The translations under genes were made by a program, and so were the position numbers. From Rachicladosporium sp. CCFEE 5018 (Eukaryota > Ascomycota > Dothideomycetes > Cladosporiales > Cladosporiaceae): a DNA stretch of 64,000 bases. A model generated the notes under the pieces. The model was not told where the DNA came from. It ran no database searches and worked only from the letters and a program-made list of their open reading frames with translations. Location: positions 979,183 through 1,043,182 of the forward strand of contig KZ111141.1 of the NCBI GenBank assembly GCA_002077045.2, given 5' to 3'. How positions within the stretch are numbered: the stretch's first letter is position 1; every line of letters begins with the position of its first letter. Shown piece after piece: positions 1 through 10,458 of the stretch.

Positions 1-560
1 CTTGGATCCACATCTTTCCTGAAGGTCGCATTCACCAGCACCCGCAGAAGACGATACGGTACTTCAAGTGGGGAGTCGCCAGACTGATCCTGGAGTCTGA
101 GCCTTGTCCAGATGTCGTGCCGATGTGGATTGACGGCTTCCAGGATGTCATGGACGGGAGACGCGGTTGGCCCAAGCCAATACCAAGACCGGGCAAGCAG
201 ATCGGAGTTTGGTTTGGTGAGAGAGTGGATCATGAGGCCGTGTTCGGAAGTTTCAGAGAGCGGTGGCGATTGCTCGTCGAGCGGGTTGCGAGGCAAAAGA
301 CTACTGACGAAAACCATGAGGGGACCTCGACAAGCTCTGAACTCGGCGTCATCAACAACGATGAGCTGAGGTACAGCAAAGAAGCGGAGCAACTTCGTAT
401 CGAAGTCACTGCAGCTGTGCGGAACGAGGTTCTCAAGATCCGACGACGGACTGGGCTTCCAGATGAGGATCCCAAGAGCAGCCTGGCTGCGACTTGGCGA
501 GAAGAGGGTAACAATCCGGAAGGCGAGAAGCAAGATGGCAGCTTGGTGCTAGATCAGTGA
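1..560 (+). CDS. TAZ1: Tafazzin-like cardiolipin acyltransferase, 3' part
   Basis: The gene is cut by the left edge; the reading frame is open from base 3 to the TGA at 558-560. The visible part begins with WIHIFPEGR, the FPEG acyl-acceptor/glycerophosphate motif of PlsC-type acyltransferases. It continues with KWGVARLI and a VPMWIDGFQDVM segment, the order seen in tafazzins, which remodel cardiolipin acyl chains in the mitochondrial membrane. The catalytic HX4D motif would lie upstream, outside the window. The C-terminal ~90 residues are charged and low in complexity. The stop is 65 bp from the convergent transporter gene. Family assignment rests on the FPEG context; other lysophospholipid acyltransferases are possible but fit less well. 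Confidence 0.8.
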   Translation, partial: WIHIFPEGRIHQHPQKTIRYFKWGVARLILESEPCPDVVPMWIDGFQDVMDGRRGWPKPIPRPGKQIGVWFGERVDHEAVFGSFRERWRLLVERVARQKTTDENHEGTSTSSELGVINNDELRYSKEAEQLRIEVTAAVRNEVLKIRRRTGLPDEDPKSSLAATWREEGNNPEGEKQDGSLVLDQ

Positions 561-625
561 TTACCACTGCTCGGCCACGCTATCACTATTTCCACGCCTA
601 TCCTGGGTATCTCCGCTCAAAGCCA

Positions 626-2270
626 CTAAATACTCAGATCTGCACAGCTGAAAGCTGGTCTCGTGCTCCCCGCGTAATCCGCCTTGATAGCTTCCACCGC
701 GGCATATAAGCCCGGTCCGAGAAGAAAAAGGCCAACAAGCATGACGAAGATGTGGAAGACAGTTTTGGCCGATCGCCAGGCGCCCTTGAAAAGTTCCGCT
801 CTGTGCATCTGCCAGTACGCGATGGCGAAGAAGATGAAGCCGAAGAAGCTGTCGAAGGCTGCGCCGAGGAGGGAAAGGAAGTCGCCCATGCTGTGATTCA
901 ATTGTCAGTGCGGGAGATAGGGAAGGAGAGGGACAGAGGAGACCATACCTCGGGATGACCTCAGCGAAAATGAATGCAATAAACCAGATCACCACCATCA
1001 CACCAGCCCAAGCTCCCCAGCCAATGACCGTATTGCTGTGCGCGTGATGACTCGAGCCCATGAGGCGGAAGTAGAGGAACTTGGCTGACACGTTCGCGTA
1101 GATCACGCCAATGACCAGCGTTGGCACGATGACGAAGGCGAAGGACGCTTTCTTATAGGCTACCACGCCGAGAGAGCCGAAAGCTGGCGCTGTGGCGTAC
1201 TGGCCGAGGTAACGGAAGCCTATGGCGGGTGGGACGATGAAGAGGAACCCGGAGACGGCGGCGAGGACTGCTAGACTCTTAGGGAAGTCTTTTGGGTGCT
1301 CCATCTCACTGATGAATGTCGGGAAGAGGATCTGTGGGACCCTGCGATGGTGGTGTCAGCGTAGGGACCGGGACTGGAGACCTCTATAATGGATCACGTA
1401 CCAGAGGAATGTGATGTTCAGCACGGCGTTCATGGCCGCGACGAAACCGGTGCCTGCAGGTGGGAAGGCGTAGGTACCGACTGGGCCTGCTGTCGGGTAG
1501 TCGCCGTTGTAGCCGTAGCCTGGAGCCGCTTCCTTCCCTGCGAAGATGAGGAAGAGCAAGATAGCCATACCCATGCAGGCAGCCGATCCCATGCTCATTA
1601 AGCTGACGTGCTTGAGGGTCCGCGGCAGAGACATGATGACTGTGGGCGGTCAGTACAAGCTCGCAGACTCCGTCTCTGGCGCTACTTACTGCCCATAAAG
1701 GTAACGATGATCGAGAAGGAGACAGTGCAGAGGCTGTGGTCGCTCAGGGTGTTGAGAATCTTCGCCCCAGTGAGGACGTGGAAGCCGATCAACATGATAT
1801 TGTTGGCCAACAGCATGAAGCCAGTAAATTCGTAAGCGATCTTATTTTTGCCGCAAGCGTAGTATGCGAAATCGCATATATCGCGAATCTGCGGGTGCAC
1901 CATGATAAATCTATGCATAGTAATCGACGTGAACCAGAAGAGTAGTCCGGCCAAGACCATTGTGATAATCCCGGGCACCCAACCTAGTACGGAGAGCGAC
2001 CACGATTGTGCCATGAGGGCGAGGCAGACCTGATCGCCACAGAGCAGCCATGCGGCCTTCTGCCAGGACATGGTGCGGAGCTTGATGTCATGTTCGTGGT
2101 CTGCAGTCTTGTCAGCAACCCGATCCACGCAGATCTGTAGATGCAGGCCAACCTTCTGCTACAAGCGCCTGGATCTTGTCATGCGAGTTATCGAAGTCCG
2201 AGTCCACGGCCGCGAAGGTAGTGGTGTTGAGTGGCCCGCCCTTCTCATCGGCGCTCTTGCTGAACGACAT
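626..2270 (-). CDS. Neutral amino acid transporter (Aa_trans/AVT-mtr family)
   Basis: Five exons on the minus strand: 2270-2153, 2100-1690, 1639-1402, 1341-949 and 890-626. Together they give 1,425 nt, 474 aa, with phases matching at every junction and CTGAC-type branch sites in several introns. A hydrophilic N-terminus of ~55 residues precedes SWQKAAWLLCGDQVCLALMA, typical of the first membrane helix of fungal mtr/AVT-like amino acid permeases. About ten to eleven hydrophobic segments follow. The family moves neutral amino acids by proton symport across the plasma or vacuolar membrane. The start is the ATG at 2270, which gives an uninterrupted first exon (MSFSKSADEKGG). Substrate cannot be read from the sequence. 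Confidence 0.85.
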
Positions 2271-3335
2271 CTTTGCGATACAGCTCTTGCTCAGCTCTTA
2301 CTCGTCAGTACAATCGCGACAGCGGAGGAAGAAGTGAGGTCAAGAGGGAGAGAGCTATACCAGTAACGCCTTATCGTCGCGCTTACCTCGAGCTCTACCA
2401 GGGTACAGCAGCACAACCTACATATACCCTTCCAACGCAGCCCTACCTCCCACTCGACTACCGCAGCACAGACGGTCAAGCCAATTGCGTGCTCGATCAC
2501 AAGTCCTCGGCCGTGCAAAAGGTCAGCTACAGACTACGACAGACGCGTTCCAGATTCCTCGGCGCGCCCGCCACACTCTGACGCTTATCTGTGTCTGTCC
2601 ACGCTCTCGGCAACCCTGCGAGTCGCGAGCAGAGCCGCCAATGATTAGCTAGCATAGATGCAGGGAAGGGTGAGGCAGCACGTGTAAGTCGTGGCGCTAG
2701 GCGTTAAGCTCATGCTTAGTTTTTCAAGCACGCGATTGAAGTGGTGGGGTGCACTTTGGGTAAGCTCGGGGGAGACAGGCACGCGAGTGACAAAAGAAGT
2801 AGACTGCTCAGCAATTCATTGCAGATGGAAATGCTAACATATGCAATGCTGCGATAGTATATCAGTGCGTAAGCTGTCAGCGAGAGTGATGTGTCTCTGG
2901 AGACCTCTCCTAGATACTATTGACTGCGAATCGTGGATACAGTGCAGCATGTACTAGCGGCGTCAATCACGTCGACTTCTCAAGCGGTCCGCTTCTTTTG
3001 TCATTTGCGTGGCTGGGCTGTCCTGGAGCTTGAGAAACTGGATGGCGAGTCAGGGTCGTGATTTTATGGGCATTTGCTTCGTGGCTGAGCCGGTAGCAAG
3101 TGTGATAATGTTCGTTTGGCTTCAGGCTTGCATCTGCGCCGGGCTGTCAGATGGTTTTATACAATTGGAGGTGATGAGTCGAGGTGTTTTAGAGCGAGAT
3201 GCGGCAAGTCGACGCGAGCCGAATCCGACCCTCATGAAACCACATTAGAGAAACACCAGTTGGCGAAGGAACTCTTGATTAACGCACTGTGACGGAGATA
3301 GGGTATCTCTGCGTCCGTAGAGCCTCAAGCAATCC
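2271..3335. other. Intergenic, transporter 5' side
   Basis: This ~1.07 kb lies upstream of the transporter and downstream of the next minus-strand gene. Open frames here are short and show no conserved domain. The stretch 2785-2910 resembles 58505-58632 elsewhere in the window (listed separately). Nothing else is recognisable. Confidence 0.6.
2785..2910 (+). repeat. Degenerate dispersed repeat, copy 1
   Basis: About 125 bp similar to 58505-58632 in the same orientation. Shared words include AAAGAAGT, ATGCTAA, GCGATAGT and an AGCGAGAGTG/AGCGGGAGTG pair in the same order with small indels. No coding potential. It may be a decayed mobile element; I see no terminal repeats. Confidence 0.4.
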
Positions 3336-5249
3336 TCAGATACTGAAGTACGCTTCCTTCTCAATCCCCTCCAAATTCCCCACAACCCCGATGCCCGCTC
3401 TATAAACCAACCCGCCCGTCTCATCATACAGCGTCCACGCCTCCTTCTCGCACATAGCCTGCGCTTCTACCCTCAGCCCGCTCACCTCGCCTGCCCACGA
3501 ATCATACACCCCATCGTCCTGATAGAATTTGAAGAACTCTGGCTTGTCCTGAGCGCGACCAGTGTCCTGGGCCCAGTCGTCTTCATTCACTGCGTTGGAG
3601 CGGGTCGCTGCTGCTGCGGCGGCCTGCTTCAGGGAGTACGCTTTGAAGTCTACGGCTTTGCAGGCACGGAAGACGTTGACGAGATGTAACTTCGCGGCCT
3701 CCAGACTGTAGAAAGGGTTTGGCGGGTCGTCCTCGGGATCACCGGTGTGAGTGTATGTCACAAGGCGGTCTTCACCTTCCTCGCAGTCGTATACGGCATT
3801 GTTGTACTCCACTTCAGAGGCGTAAGTGCATCTTTCAGGGCTGAGAGCGAGAGCGGCGGCAGGTGCCTGGGCACCGGCCCAGAGCTGCCGCGTGTTCGCA
3901 ATCTCGGCCATGAGGAGGTAGGATGGCGCGTACATGGCGTCTATGGCTACGCGGAGCCAGTCCATAGCCAATTGAGCTCGCTGTTCGGGAGTCGATGGAT
4001 AGGTCGCTGTGTGGAAAAATTGATCTGCGTCAGCAGGTCTGAGTGTGCTGGGAGCCGATGGTAACGTTGACTTAGTCGCCTCGTCCGGTTTAAAGCTGTC
4101 AAATGGCGTTGGCTTGATGTGCGCTGGAGGCTCATCTTCGATATACTTCCATCCGGAAGTCCAGTAGTATCTGCCCAGTTCATGCGCAGCTTTGGGCACG
4201 CCGCTCGCCGCGGCTTTGGTCATCAGGTAGAGCCACTCGCTCGTGGGTCTGAGGTCGCCATTGGCGTACGACTGCTGCCTGTAGCTGGCAGCCCAGTAAA
4301 ACGCAACTGGATCGTCTTGCTCCATCCCAATCTTCAGTGCCCTCTCAAGCAGGTCGACGTCTTTCAGACCGCGCTGCACTCTTTCAAAGTGAATAGTGAT
4401 CAGCTCGATCCAGGGCGTAGCAAGATGCTGCAAAGAGGCATTGTACGCATCCGTCTCTTTGGGATTGGGCCTGATCTTAGTCACGTAATCCAACCGCACA
4501 GGATCTTCCAGCACGCTCCACCATAGCTTGATAGCGGATTCCTGATCGCCCTGGAACCTCGCAATCATGCCCTCCAGCACCATCGCCCTGACATTGAGTC
4601 CCTCACGCGCCAACCGCTGGAGATGACCGCGCGATCTCGAGTACGTGGCTGCCTTGAGCGTCTGAGGGTTGTCTTTGCTTACAAGTAGCAGTTGATACAA
4701 GAGCTGTACCGTAGCCTCCTCATATCCAAGACTAGAAAGCAGCAACAGCAACTTCTGGCCGTATGGCTTCTCCTTCTTCACGTGGCTGGCTTGCAGCATG
4801 AAAGCCAGGAACAGGACGTCCTTCTGCGCGATTTTGGTCGTCTCAAGAAGCGCAGCAAATTTCGTGACGATTCCCGATTCAAGTCGTGGCTTGGAGTCGG
4901 TACACAGACCCACGTACGCAGTCAAGAAGCGGTCGACCTCGTGTGCCGTGACAGTTATGTTGCCCTTGTTGAAGTTCCAGCTGATGAGAGCATGACGGTA
5001 GGAGTTGACTAGGCTGTCCAATTCCTTGTCGAGTCCCTTCAACTTGAGTGCGTCTGCGGGATTCAACACCCTTCGCTTCTGGGTAGTAGTCGACCATGCC
5101 TTCTCTCGCTGGCGTAGCGAGGTCGTTGATAAGGCTCGGACTGGTCGCAGGCTGGCACCGCAACGACATTTGCAAGCATGCTCTACTGACGGGAGGGCAT
5201 GAGAGATGGCCGCCGGCAGCGCCCTCAGGGAGGTCGTAGTCCTTCTCAT
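3336..5249 (-). CDS. Mitochondrial Sel1/TPR-like repeat protein
   Basis: Single-exon gene of 637 aa starting at ATG 5249 (an in-frame GTG lies just before it). The first ~50 residues are rich in Arg, Ser, Thr and Ala with almost no acidic residues, a typical mitochondrial presequence. The middle holds helical repeat-like segments such as AAHELGRYYW and APSYLLMAEIA, which resemble Sel1/TPR helices. A Pro-rich linker separates two of them. I do not recognise a specific orthologue; a role in mitochondrial assembly or translation would be inference only. It shares a 282-bp divergent promoter region with CCT8. Confidence 0.7.
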   Translation of the reverse strand: MRRTTTSLRALPAAISHALPSVEHACKCRCGASLRPVRALSTTSLRQREKAWSTTTQKRRVLNPADALKLKGLDKELDSLVNSYRHALISWNFNKGNITVTAHEVDRFLTAYVGLCTDSKPRLESGIVTKFAALLETTKIAQKDVLFLAFMLQASHVKKEKPYGQKLLLLLSSLGYEEATVQLLYQLLLVSKDNPQTLKAATYSRSRGHLQRLAREGLNVRAMVLEGMIARFQGDQESAIKLWWSVLEDPVRLDYVTKIRPNPKETDAYNASLQHLATPWIELITIHFERVQRGLKDVDLLERALKIGMEQDDPVAFYWAASYRQQSYANGDLRPTSEWLYLMTKAAASGVPKAAHELGRYYWTSGWKYIEDEPPAHIKPTPFDSFKPDEATKSTLPSAPSTLRPADADQFFHTATYPSTPEQRAQLAMDWLRVAIDAMYAPSYLLMAEIANTRQLWAGAQAPAAALALSPERCTYASEVEYNNAVYDCEEGEDRLVTYTHTGDPEDDPPNPFYSLEAAKLHLVNVFRACKAVDFKAYSLKQAAAAAATRSNAVNEDDWAQDTGRAQDKPEFFKFYQDDGVYDSWAGEVSGLRVEAQAMCEKEAWTLYDETGGLVYRAGIGVVGNLEGIEKEAYFSI

Positions 5250-5531
5250 CACGGCCAGACACTTATGTGATGATCAAGCATGACTTCATGCGTCCCCACG
5301 ACGTGCTCTTCCACACATATTCCAGCTCTAGGAATCGACGACGAAGTGTTCGATGTATTCGGCAGTGATATGAGCTTGTACCGTCGGCTAGTCGTCCGGA
5401 CGCGCTACAAATTTCATGCGGGACGCGACCTCACATGAAGAAGCTGGGTGTTTGCGCCCACTACCTTTACACCTCCGTGTTTCCACCTGTACTACCCCCA
5501 ACACCCTTTCGATAACTTGCGATAACTCAAG
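5250..5531. promoter_or_regulatory. Shared divergent promoter, Sel1-like gene / CCT8
   Basis: 282 bp separates the start codons of two oppositely transcribed genes, so both promoters and 5' UTRs must lie here. The CCT8-proximal side is CT-rich (5458-5515), as is common in fungal housekeeping promoters. No TATA box stands out. Confidence 0.5.
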
Positions 5532-7324
5532 ATGTCCCTCTCGATACCAAACGCTCCGAATGCGGGACTCTTCAAATCAGGCTACCAAAAGTACTCCTCC
5601 GCCCAGCCTACCTACCCCCCCTCATACTAACAAAATACTCCAGCTATGATGCCGAAGATGGCGCCGTCATTCGCAATATCGAAGCCTGTCGAACGATCGC
5701 CCAGACCGTACAGACCTCCCTAGGCCCTTACGGTCGCAATAAAATCGTCATAAATCACCTGCAAAAGATGATCCTCACAAACGATGCCGCAACGATTCTG
5801 CGAGAGCTGGATGTGGTGCACCCGGCGGCAAAGCTCATAGTCATGGCATCGCAACAACAAGAAGCAGAGATGGGCGATGCGACGAACATGGTCATTGTCT
5901 TTGCCGGAGAGCTGCTGAAGAAAGCTGAGGAGTTACTGCGGATGGGTCTGAAAACCAGCGAGATCGTCAAAGGCTACGAGCGAGCACAGGGCTTTGCGTT
6001 GAAAGCACTGGAGGAGCTGGAAGTCGACAGAGTAGACGACATCCGGGACCAGGCTGAGCTGGCGAAGGCACTACGGACGGTCATCGCAGCGAAGCAGTCA
6101 GGGAATGAAGTGCTGCTCGCTGACATGGTGGCCGAAGCTGTCTTGGCAGTCCTTCCCAAGAACCCTTACAACTTCAACATCGACAACATCCGCGTCGTCA
6201 AGATCATGGGCGGCTCACTCGAGCAGTCAAAGGTCGTCAGAGGCATGGTCTTCGGTCGCGAACCCTCAGGCACGGTCAAGAAGGCCACGAAGGCGAAGGT
6301 GGGCATCTTTAGCTGCCCGATAGACATCTCGCAAACAGAGACCAAAGGCACAGTCCTGCTCAAGACTTCGAAAGAGCTACTGGACTTCACGAAAGGCGAG
6401 GAGCATCAGATCGAAGCCGCAATCAAAGAACTGCACGACTCTGGCGTACGAGTAGTGGTTGCAGGCGCTACAGTCGGCGAGTTGGCACAACACTACCTCA
6501 ACCGCTTCAACATCCTCGTCATTAAGATCCTCTCGAAATTCGAGCTTCGCCGGCTCTGCGCTGTCGTCGGCGCCACACCTCTAGCTCGCCTCGGAGCGCC
6601 CATGCCAGATGAGATGGGCAACATCGACATCGTCGAGACGCTCGAAATCGGTGGCGACAGAGTCACAGTCTTCCGACAGGAATCAGAGCAAACACGCACA
6701 GCGACAATAGTCCTCCGTGGCGCTACACAAAATCACCTGGACGACGTGGAGCGGGCGGTAGACGACGGAGTGAACGTCGTCAAAGCTATCACCCGAGACC
6801 CTCGGCTTGTATCCGGTGCAGGCGCAGCGGAAATGCAAATCCTAGAGCGTGTAGGCGCGATCGGTGATAAGACTCCAGGTTTGAGTCAATACGCGATCAA
6901 AAAGTACGCCGAAGCGTTCGAAGTCATCCCGCGCACGCTCGCCGAGTCTGCCGGCTTAGACGCCACGGAAGTCCTCGCACGTCTTTACACAGCTCACAAC
7001 GTGTCCAATGCTCCTCCCGCGACTAACGGCACGAATGGCATCAAGCCCTCTCCCAAGCCCAGCTCGCAAAAGGACGAAGAGACTTCGAGCGAGGAAGATG
7101 CCATACCCAGCTTGGGCGTGGACATCGAGAACAATGATGGCACTGGCACCTTAGATGCTGAGGATGAGGGGATCCTGGATCTGATGGTATCGAAGAGTTG
7201 GGCTATTAAGCTCGCCACTGAGGCTGCGAGGACGGTGTTGAGCGTTGATCAGATCATCGTTGCGCGGCAAGCTGGTGGGCCTAAGCCGCCGGGCCCGAAT
7301 AAGGGATGGGACGATGAGGACTGA
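5532..7324 (+). CDS. CCT8: T-complex protein 1 subunit theta
   Basis: Two exons, 5532-5590 and 5644-7324, give 579 aa. The 53-nt intron carries CTAAC close to its CAG end. The N-terminus (SLSIPNAPNAGLF, then YDAEDGAV) and the blocks TVQTSLGPYGRNK and MILTNDAATILRELDVVHPA identify the theta subunit of the cytosolic chaperonin CCT/TRiC, which folds actin and tubulin. The nucleotide-binding loop reads GDATN. The C-terminus has SVDQIIVARQAGGPK. A Ser/Glu-rich stretch at about residues 495-540 looks like an insert in the equatorial domain. It is the only CCT subunit in the window. Confidence 0.96.
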
Positions 7325-7839
7325 GCGCGTGGCTGATTGCAAAGGCGGACTAGTGAAGCACTAGAGCAGCGACTTTCTGGTCTCGAAGGCCATGCGGGTA
7401 GATGGCATGTGTGGATCAACGACAGCGTGCGCGTGAAGTCGATACAGAGGCACTGTGAATCCGTCACCGGGCCTGCGGGACTGCTGTGAGGCTGCGTGGC
7501 ATGCATTTACGATGGAGAGACCGATAGACAGCGCTAGCATTGTGGAAGAGAGATGTGCCGACAAGAACTGTCATGTCAATACTGCTACAAGGCTATAAGC
7601 ATATAGCTTCCGTACATCCTACAGTGCCGTTACAATGCATCCCAATACCCTGGCCAATCTTAGATGCCATGTAGCGCCACGATAGCAATGCCCGCGTGCA
7701 GCGGAGACCAAGTCGGATTATTAGTAAATCCGCACCCCCCTCTCTCCCTCTACCTTCTTTAAATGCGCGTACCAATACACTCAAGAATTGAATTCCGTCT
7801 CTTCTCAGCCCGTCCGTCTCTTCTAAACCGCCTCATCTT
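7325..7839. other. Convergent intergenic, CCT8 / RRM gene
   Basis: 515 bp between two converging stop codons, expected to hold both 3' UTRs. A CT-rich stretch runs at about 7733-7760. No gene or repeat seen. Confidence 0.6.
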
Positions 7840-10458
7840 CTAGGCTGCTTCCTCCTCTCCCCATGCCTGCAACCCGCCATTACTCTCCCCATGCACGCCC
7901 AGCCCATACGCTCCTCCGCCCAGTCCACTCAGTCCAGCGAAACCCTGCTGCAGCGACTGCATCTGCATCTGCTGCTGCTGCGCCTGCGCCTGCGCCAGAT
8001 TGAAAGCCGGCAAGCTGACTGTGCGACTATGCTGCGCTCCGCCCATTCCACTGCTGCCAGTACCATTCCGCTGTGACGAGCCTTGCTGGCTGTACATGCC
8101 GTTCATAGCCGTGCTGTCCCCGTTTGTGAACGGCGAGATCTGCATGCTCTGATGGCTGCCGTGGCCGTAGTGCGATGTCTGAGGGATGTCCAGACCGGAG
8201 CTTGTGCGAGTTGCTGAGGGGTGAGACTCATTGGGCGAGCTGTAGAAAGCTTGTTGGGCTGAGGCGGAGGAGACTTGCGGTAAGTATGACTGAGTGTGGT
8301 GGTGTTGAGGCTGGTGTTGCTGCTGCTGCGGCTGGATGGAGTAGCTCGTGGGGCTGTACTCCGCGGATTGTTGCTGCTGTTGGGCTTGTTGAAGCGAGGA
8401 CTGTTGAGCTGCCGCGAGGTATAGGGTCAAGGGGTTATTGTTGCCAGCGTTCAGGATAGTGGAAGGTGTCGGACCTTGGCTAGGCGTGAAAGTGCTATGT
8501 TGTTGACCCATGCCTGAGCTAGCGGGCGAGATGGATTGGTGTGTGCGGCTTGGCTGGAGACTACTTATCGGGGATGGTGAGTGCACGCCATTCTCGTAGC
8601 CTTGCTGGTGCTGCGACTGCTGCTGCTGCCGATGTTGTTGCTGGTGAATCTGCTGGTTCGCCATCTGCCTTGGTGGGTTACCACACCTGTCCTTGCCGAA
8701 GTTGACTTTGAAGCGTTTGTACTCGTCTTTGCCGCGGACAGCCTCGATTGCCTTAATGGCATTAGCAATGTTGGTGAAATTGACGAAAGCACAGCTCTTT
8801 TCGCGAAGTGCGTTGACGAGCTCAATGTCGCCGTAGTCCTGGAAGTCCTGTCGAAGGCGCTCCTCGGTCCAGCTCTCGTCAAGGTTGCCGATGTAGACAT
8901 TACGCGATGCACCGCCAGATACTGCGAGTGCAATCGCAGGCGGAAGTGCGCCAGAGTGCTTACCCCAGCCGATCTTCAATCGCCGATTGTGAATCATGAG
9001 ACCTTGCAAGTTGCTCAATGCGTAGAACGATGCCGCTGATGTCGGATCAATGAATGTCACGAAGCAGATGTGCTTGTCAGGAATGTATCGAATGTGATGC
9101 AAAAGTCCACCTCTCACAACATTGCAGATCTCCTCAATCGTCGTCTCGGGGTGGATGTTGCCCAAGTACACTGTCCGGTTTCCCAGATTGTTCGCACCGC
9201 CCGCTGTCGTTGCAACAGCTGCGGCAGCCACTGACTGCTGTGCGAGTGCGTTGGTAATCAGATCTCGATCAGCTCCATTGAGAACGTGTGCGTAGCCCGG
9301 TGCGATGCCAAGATACTGTGCGGCGTTCTGCTGTTGAGTCTTCGACACATATGCACACCGATCCTTGCCGTAGTACACTCGGCGTGGTGCTGCCCACTTA
9401 GGGTCCTGGGGGAGCTGCGTGACAGCCTTGATCGCATTGCCAATTGACAGGAAATGCACGAAGCCGATTGCCTTCTCCTTGACGATCTTCACAGTATCGA
9501 TGGGACCAAATTTGCCCAAGTCCTCTCGAAGCTCGTCTTCAGTCGTCTCTTCTGGCAGATTGCCCAAGTAGACGTTCCGCGAAGCACCATTTTGCTGCAC
9601 AGCAAGCGCGACAGAAGTCGGTACCGAAGACGGCTTGCCCCATCCGATCTTGATATCCTGGCCCTTGACGCAAAGCTTCTTCAAGATTGCATCAGAGTGG
9701 AAGTGTGTAGCAGAGCTGCCATCTAAGAAGGATATGAATGCACAGTTCTTGTCTGGCAGCATCCGGATCGACTCGATCTGTCCGCTGCGAACATGACCAA
9801 GGATCTCTTCAGCGGAGGTGTCCTGCGGAATGTTGCCCAGATAGACAGTCCTGCTCGTGCCTGAGATGACGCTCGGCGCCATAGCCATTGGCGCATACCC
9901 GTTCATGACTCCGCCATTCAGAGCATTGAAGCCGGTTGTGGGCGATTGCATGGACCCGAAGTATGATGCAGCCCCCATGCCAGTCGGCGAGGCAATCTGT
10001 GTGAACATGCTGGGCGCGAACGCGGATTGCTGGTGCTGGAAGCCATTGATCGATTGTGCTTGCTGATTGTGTCGGGTACCAGCGTTCTGCTGGGCGAATG
10101 GTTGAAAGCTCTGAAACTGTGGTGACTGGAAAGTCGGTGGTGAGCCGGGTTGGAAGGGACTGCCCATCAAAAGCTGTGAAGGTAGTAAAGGAGTGAAGTT
10201 CATGTCATAGCCAGTCTGTGGAGACTGCATGTCAGTCCCATTGAAACCGCTTTGCGACATTTGGCGACTCGTATTGATCGCAGGAACGTTGTTGCGCTGT
10301 GGGTGGCGGTCTGCGTAGCCACCAATAGATGGCTGTGTGCTATGGAATCCACCATGGTAGAAGCCTGTATTGTCTGGGTTAAGTGTCGATTTAACAGCGT
10401 ACGACTGCGTATGCCTGTGGCCCATCGTAGCGGAAGGCATTGAGTCGCTAAGCTGCAT
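7840..10458 (-). CDS. Four-RRM RNA-binding protein, Nrd1/Msa2-like
   Basis: Long intronless frame of ~872 aa with four RNA recognition motifs at about residues 203-275, 294-368, 427-500 and 518-590. Each opens with an RNP2-like (T/N)VY(L/I)GN. RRM1 and RRM3 end in IGWGK; RRM2 and RRM4 end in a GKDRC context. This paired arrangement is that of S. pombe Nrd1 and budding yeast Msa2/Nab6-type proteins, which bind mRNAs linked to mating and stress. The flanking regions are low in complexity, Gln/Ser-rich, with poly-Gln runs in the C-terminal third. The start is uncertain: the frame stays open 15 codons upstream of ATG 10458 to a TGTAG that could be a splice acceptor, so a 5' exon may be missing. 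Confidence 0.85.
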   Translation of the reverse strand: MQLSDSMPSATMGHRHTQSYAVKSTLNPDNTGFYHGGFHSTQPSIGGYADRHPQRNNVPAINTSRQMSQSGFNGTDMQSPQTGYDMNFTPLLPSQLLMGSPFQPGSPPTFQSPQFQSFQPFAQQNAGTRHNQQAQSINGFQHQQSAFAPSMFTQIASPTGMGAASYFGSMQSPTTGFNALNGGVMNGYAPMAMAPSVISGTSRTVYLGNIPQDTSAEEILGHVRSGQIESIRMLPDKNCAFISFLDGSSATHFHSDAILKKLCVKGQDIKIGWGKPSSVPTSVALAVQQNGASRNVYLGNLPEETTEDELREDLGKFGPIDTVKIVKEKAIGFVHFLSIGNAIKAVTQLPQDPKWAAPRRVYYGKDRCAYVSKTQQQNAAQYLGIAPGYAHVLNGADRDLITNALAQQSVAAAAVATTAGGANNLGNRTVYLGNIHPETTIEEICNVVRGGLLHHIRYIPDKHICFVTFIDPTSAASFYALSNLQGLMIHNRRLKIGWGKHSGALPPAIALAVSGGASRNVYIGNLDESWTEERLRQDFQDYGDIELVNALREKSCAFVNFTNIANAIKAIEAVRGKDEYKRFKVNFGKDRCGNPPRQMANQQIHQQQHRQQQQSQHQQGYENGVHSPSPISSLQPSRTHQSISPASSGMGQQHSTFTPSQGPTPSTILNAGNNNPLTLYLAAAQQSSLQQAQQQQQSAEYSPTSYSIQPQQQQHQPQHHHTQSYLPQVSSASAQQAFYSSPNESHPSATRTSSGLDIPQTSHYGHGSHQSMQISPFTNGDSTAMNGMYSQQGSSQRNGTGSSGMGGAQHSRTVSLPAFNLAQAQAQQQQMQMQSLQQGFAGLSGLGGGAYGLGVHGESNGGLQAWGEEEAA

